Part shown: positions 5,693 to 6,812 of the stretch, one piece after another
How positions within the stretch are numbered: the first letter of the stretch is position 1
How the letters are laid out: the number at the start of each line of letters is the position of its first letter
Source of the DNA: Paracoccaceae bacterium
GTDB taxonomy: Bacteria > Pseudomonadota > Alphaproteobacteria > Rhodobacterales > Rhodobacteraceae
DNA: 6,812 bases
Reading direction: 5' to 3'
NCBI GenBank assembly: GCA_007121115.1
Contig: SKMI01000280.1
Span: 1-6,812 of the forward strand
Position numbers and translations under genes: made by a program
Notes under the pieces: generated by a model
Databases searched by the model: none
What the model saw: only the letters and a program-made list of their open reading frames with translations
Told to the model about the DNA's origin: nothing

Positions 5693-6258
5693 GCCCGTGG
5701 GTTAGCCCCACTCTGGCCGCCCATCCCCTGATGGCCCGGCGATCTGCCGGTCGGCGCGGATCGCCGCAGCGAGGGGCCAAGCGCCCGAACACGCGCTCAA
5801 AGGCTGTCGCGCGGGACATGCCGTCGCGCGGTGGTGTTCAAGTCCCCCGGGATGGGGAGGCTAGGGCTGCAACATTTCTGCAAACTCGTGGCCCAAGACG
5901 CCACCAAATCGCCCACCTTGGCGTCCGGTCCTGTCCGCCCGCCGGGTCTGCACCCAATCAGCGCCATCGGCCAACGCGCCCCGCCCGGCTTTCGCCACTG
6001 CCCTTGCGCCATTGACCTGAACGACCACAACCTGTCCCGCAGCAACTGCCGCCCTGAGCGCGCTCGAGCGGTGCATCGCCGCGACGCGTCAGGCATCAGT
6101 CTCGCAATGCGCTCGCGACGCAGACAAGGCATCCCGCGCACATAAACCACACGCGGCCTGCTCGGGCCCGCATCCCGACAGGCCTTCGCCCTCGGCCCTT
6201 GCAGCACACCGTGACCCGTCGCGCAAGACCGGCCCGCCTGCGTAACAAATCCTCGTCC

Positions 6259-6287
6259 TTGACCGGCTCAGTACAGCAGCGCACAAC
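6259..6287 (+). promoter_or_regulatory. Possible aroQ promoter
   Basis: TTGACC (6259-6264) is a good -35 match and is followed after 17 bases by CACAAC (6282-6287), a poor -10. The start point would be near 6294, about 22 bases before the aroQ ATG. A better-looking TATAGC (6295-6300) has no partner at the right distance. This is a weak, position-supported guess. Confidence 0.35.
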
Positions 6288-6315
6288 AGGGGCCTATAGC
6301 CCGGATGCCAGCACC

Positions 6316-6759
6316 ATGCCCACCATCGACCTGATCAACGGCCCCAACCTGAACCTCCTCGGCCTGCGCGAGCCAGCGATCTATGGCCATGCCACGCTCG
6401 CCGATGTCGAAACCCGCGCGCAGGCGCTGGGTGGCGAACTCGGCCTCACGGTCACCACCTTCCAGTCCAACCACGAAGGCGCGCTGGTGGACCGCATCCA
6501 GGCCGCGCGCGCCACTGCGCAGGGGATCGTCCTCAACCCCGGTGCCTATACCCATACCTCGGTCGCGATCCTGGATGCGCTCAACACCTTCGACGGCCCG
6601 GTGATCGAGGTGCATGTCTCCAACATCCACCGGCGCGAGGCGTTTCGGCAGCACTCCTACGTCTCGCTGCGCGCCGACGCGGTGATCGCGGGCTGCGGTG
6701 TGCAGGGCTACGACCTGGCGCTGCACCGGCTTGCGGAACTCCTGCGCGGCGGGGGCTGA
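6316..6759 (+). CDS. aroQ: 3-dehydroquinate dehydratase, type II
   Basis: Catalyses the reversible dehydration of 3-dehydroquinate to 3-dehydroshikimate, third step of the shikimate route to aromatic amino acids. It has 147 residues, typical for the type II flavodoxin-like dodecameric enzyme. The N-terminus IDLINGPNLNLLGLREPAIYG holds Asn11, the lid Arg18 and catalytic Tyr23. FQSNHEGALVDRI (49-61), NPGAYTHTS (Asn74, His80) and EVHVSNIHRREAFRQHSYVS (His100, Arg107, Arg111) complete the active site. These residues sit one position earlier than in the well-studied Mycobacterium tuberculosis enzyme, and none is missing. The frame is open upstream to 6199 but the N-terminal motif fixes the ATG at 6316. 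Upstream there is no strong ribosome binding site; GGATG at 6303-6307 is the nearest purine stretch. In many proteobacteria accB and accC follow aroQ, and the window ends 53 bases after its stop, so that cannot be seen here. Confidence 0.97.
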   Translation: MPTIDLINGPNLNLLGLREPAIYGHATLADVETRAQALGGELGLTVTTFQSNHEGALVDRIQAARATAQGIVLNPGAYTHTSVAILDALNTFDGPVIEVHVSNIHRREAFRQHSYVSLRADAVIAGCGVQGYDLALHRLAELLRGGG

Positions 6760-6785
6760 GCGCCCCGCCGACCGGCAGCACGCCC

Positions 6786-6804
6786 GCGCGCGCGCAGCGC
6801 GCGC
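6786..6804. repeat. Alternating GC hairpin downstream of aroQ
   Basis: GCGCGCGC (6786-6793) and GCGCGCGC (6797-6804) can pair perfectly around a three-base GCA loop, beginning 27 bases after the aroQ stop. No T run follows within the window. It may work as a terminator-like or 3'-end stabilising hairpin, or be a low-complexity GC tract with Z-DNA tendency. The sequence ends eight bases later, so its context is unknown. Confidence 0.4.
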
Positions 6805-6812
6805 CCGGCCCA

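Larger units (their letters stand above)
5670..6315. other. Gene-poor intergenic region of about 650 bases before aroQ
   Basis: No frame on either strand here has both a good ribosome binding site and convincing protein character. The left end (5672-5766) carries four successive hairpins. The direct repeat GTCGCGCGG occurs at 5806-5814 and 5823-5831. Two overlapping ten-base palindromes, GAGCGCGCTC and CGCTCGAGCG, lie at 6056-6070. The best coding candidate is a 71-codon minus-strand frame (5861-6076), rich in Ala, Gly and Val, but it has no supported start and no recognised motif. The right end probably holds the aroQ promoter. The length is unusual for this compact neighbourhood; a decayed gene, an unrecognised small RNA or plain spacer are all possible. 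Confidence 0.5.

Noticed and set aside
5836..5844. GTTCAAGTC, resembling a tRNA T-loop
   Set aside because: The flanking five-base arms do not pair and no acceptor, D or anticodon arm can be built around it on this strand.
6056..6070. Overlapping palindromes GAGCGCGCTC and CGCTCGAGCG as an operator
   Set aside because: Short GC palindromes are frequent in this composition, and there is no promoter nearby to give them meaning.
5861..6076. 71-codon minus-strand frame, Ala/Gly/Val-rich
   Set aside because: It has an in-frame stop four codons before the ATG, no ribosome binding site, mixed third-position use and no known motif. It is kept only as a note in the intergenic entry.

Overview
This GC-rich window (roughly two thirds G+C, strongly GC-biased third codon positions) looks like chromosomal DNA from an alphaproteobacterium, most likely of the Rhodobacteraceae/Roseobacter group. 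That placement rests on the character of the acetolactate synthase, enolase and EamA proteins and on a lineage-type proline-rich hypothetical protein. It is my inference, not a database match.

Left third, minus strand (1-2630): a branched-chain amino acid operon read right to left. A sigma70-like promoter (2602-2630) is followed by a 15-codon leader peptide, MLNALVIVGTWRMGR (2510-2557), with a Leu-Val-Ile-Val run. Next come a 10-bp antiterminator-type stem (2481-2490 with 2517-2526) and an overlapping intrinsic terminator with seven U (2455-2483). Then come the acetolactate synthase large subunit (653-2407), a small unrecognised protein with a PD-(D/E)XK-nuclease-like signature (151-642), and the first 44 codons of the small subunit gene ilvN (1-133, cut by the window edge). 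Together this is a complete, compact ribosome-mediated attenuation system for isoleucine/valine/leucine synthesis. It is the most interesting element here.

Middle, plus strand (2771-4968): a DMT/EamA-family membrane transporter, then after 29 bases the complete glycolytic enolase gene eno, probably partly co-transcribed. An imperfect 14-bp dyad (2629-2669) lies in the divergent region between the ilv promoter and the transporter.

Right third, plus strand (5148-6812): a proline/alanine-rich hypothetical protein with a good ribosome binding site is followed by a gene-poor stretch of about 650 bases. That stretch begins with four successive hairpins (5672-5766) and ends with a possible promoter. 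Then comes aroQ, type II 3-dehydroquinate dehydratase of the shikimate pathway (6316-6759). A GC-alternating hairpin lies just after aroQ. No tRNA, rRNA, insertion sequence, CRISPR array or phage gene was seen.
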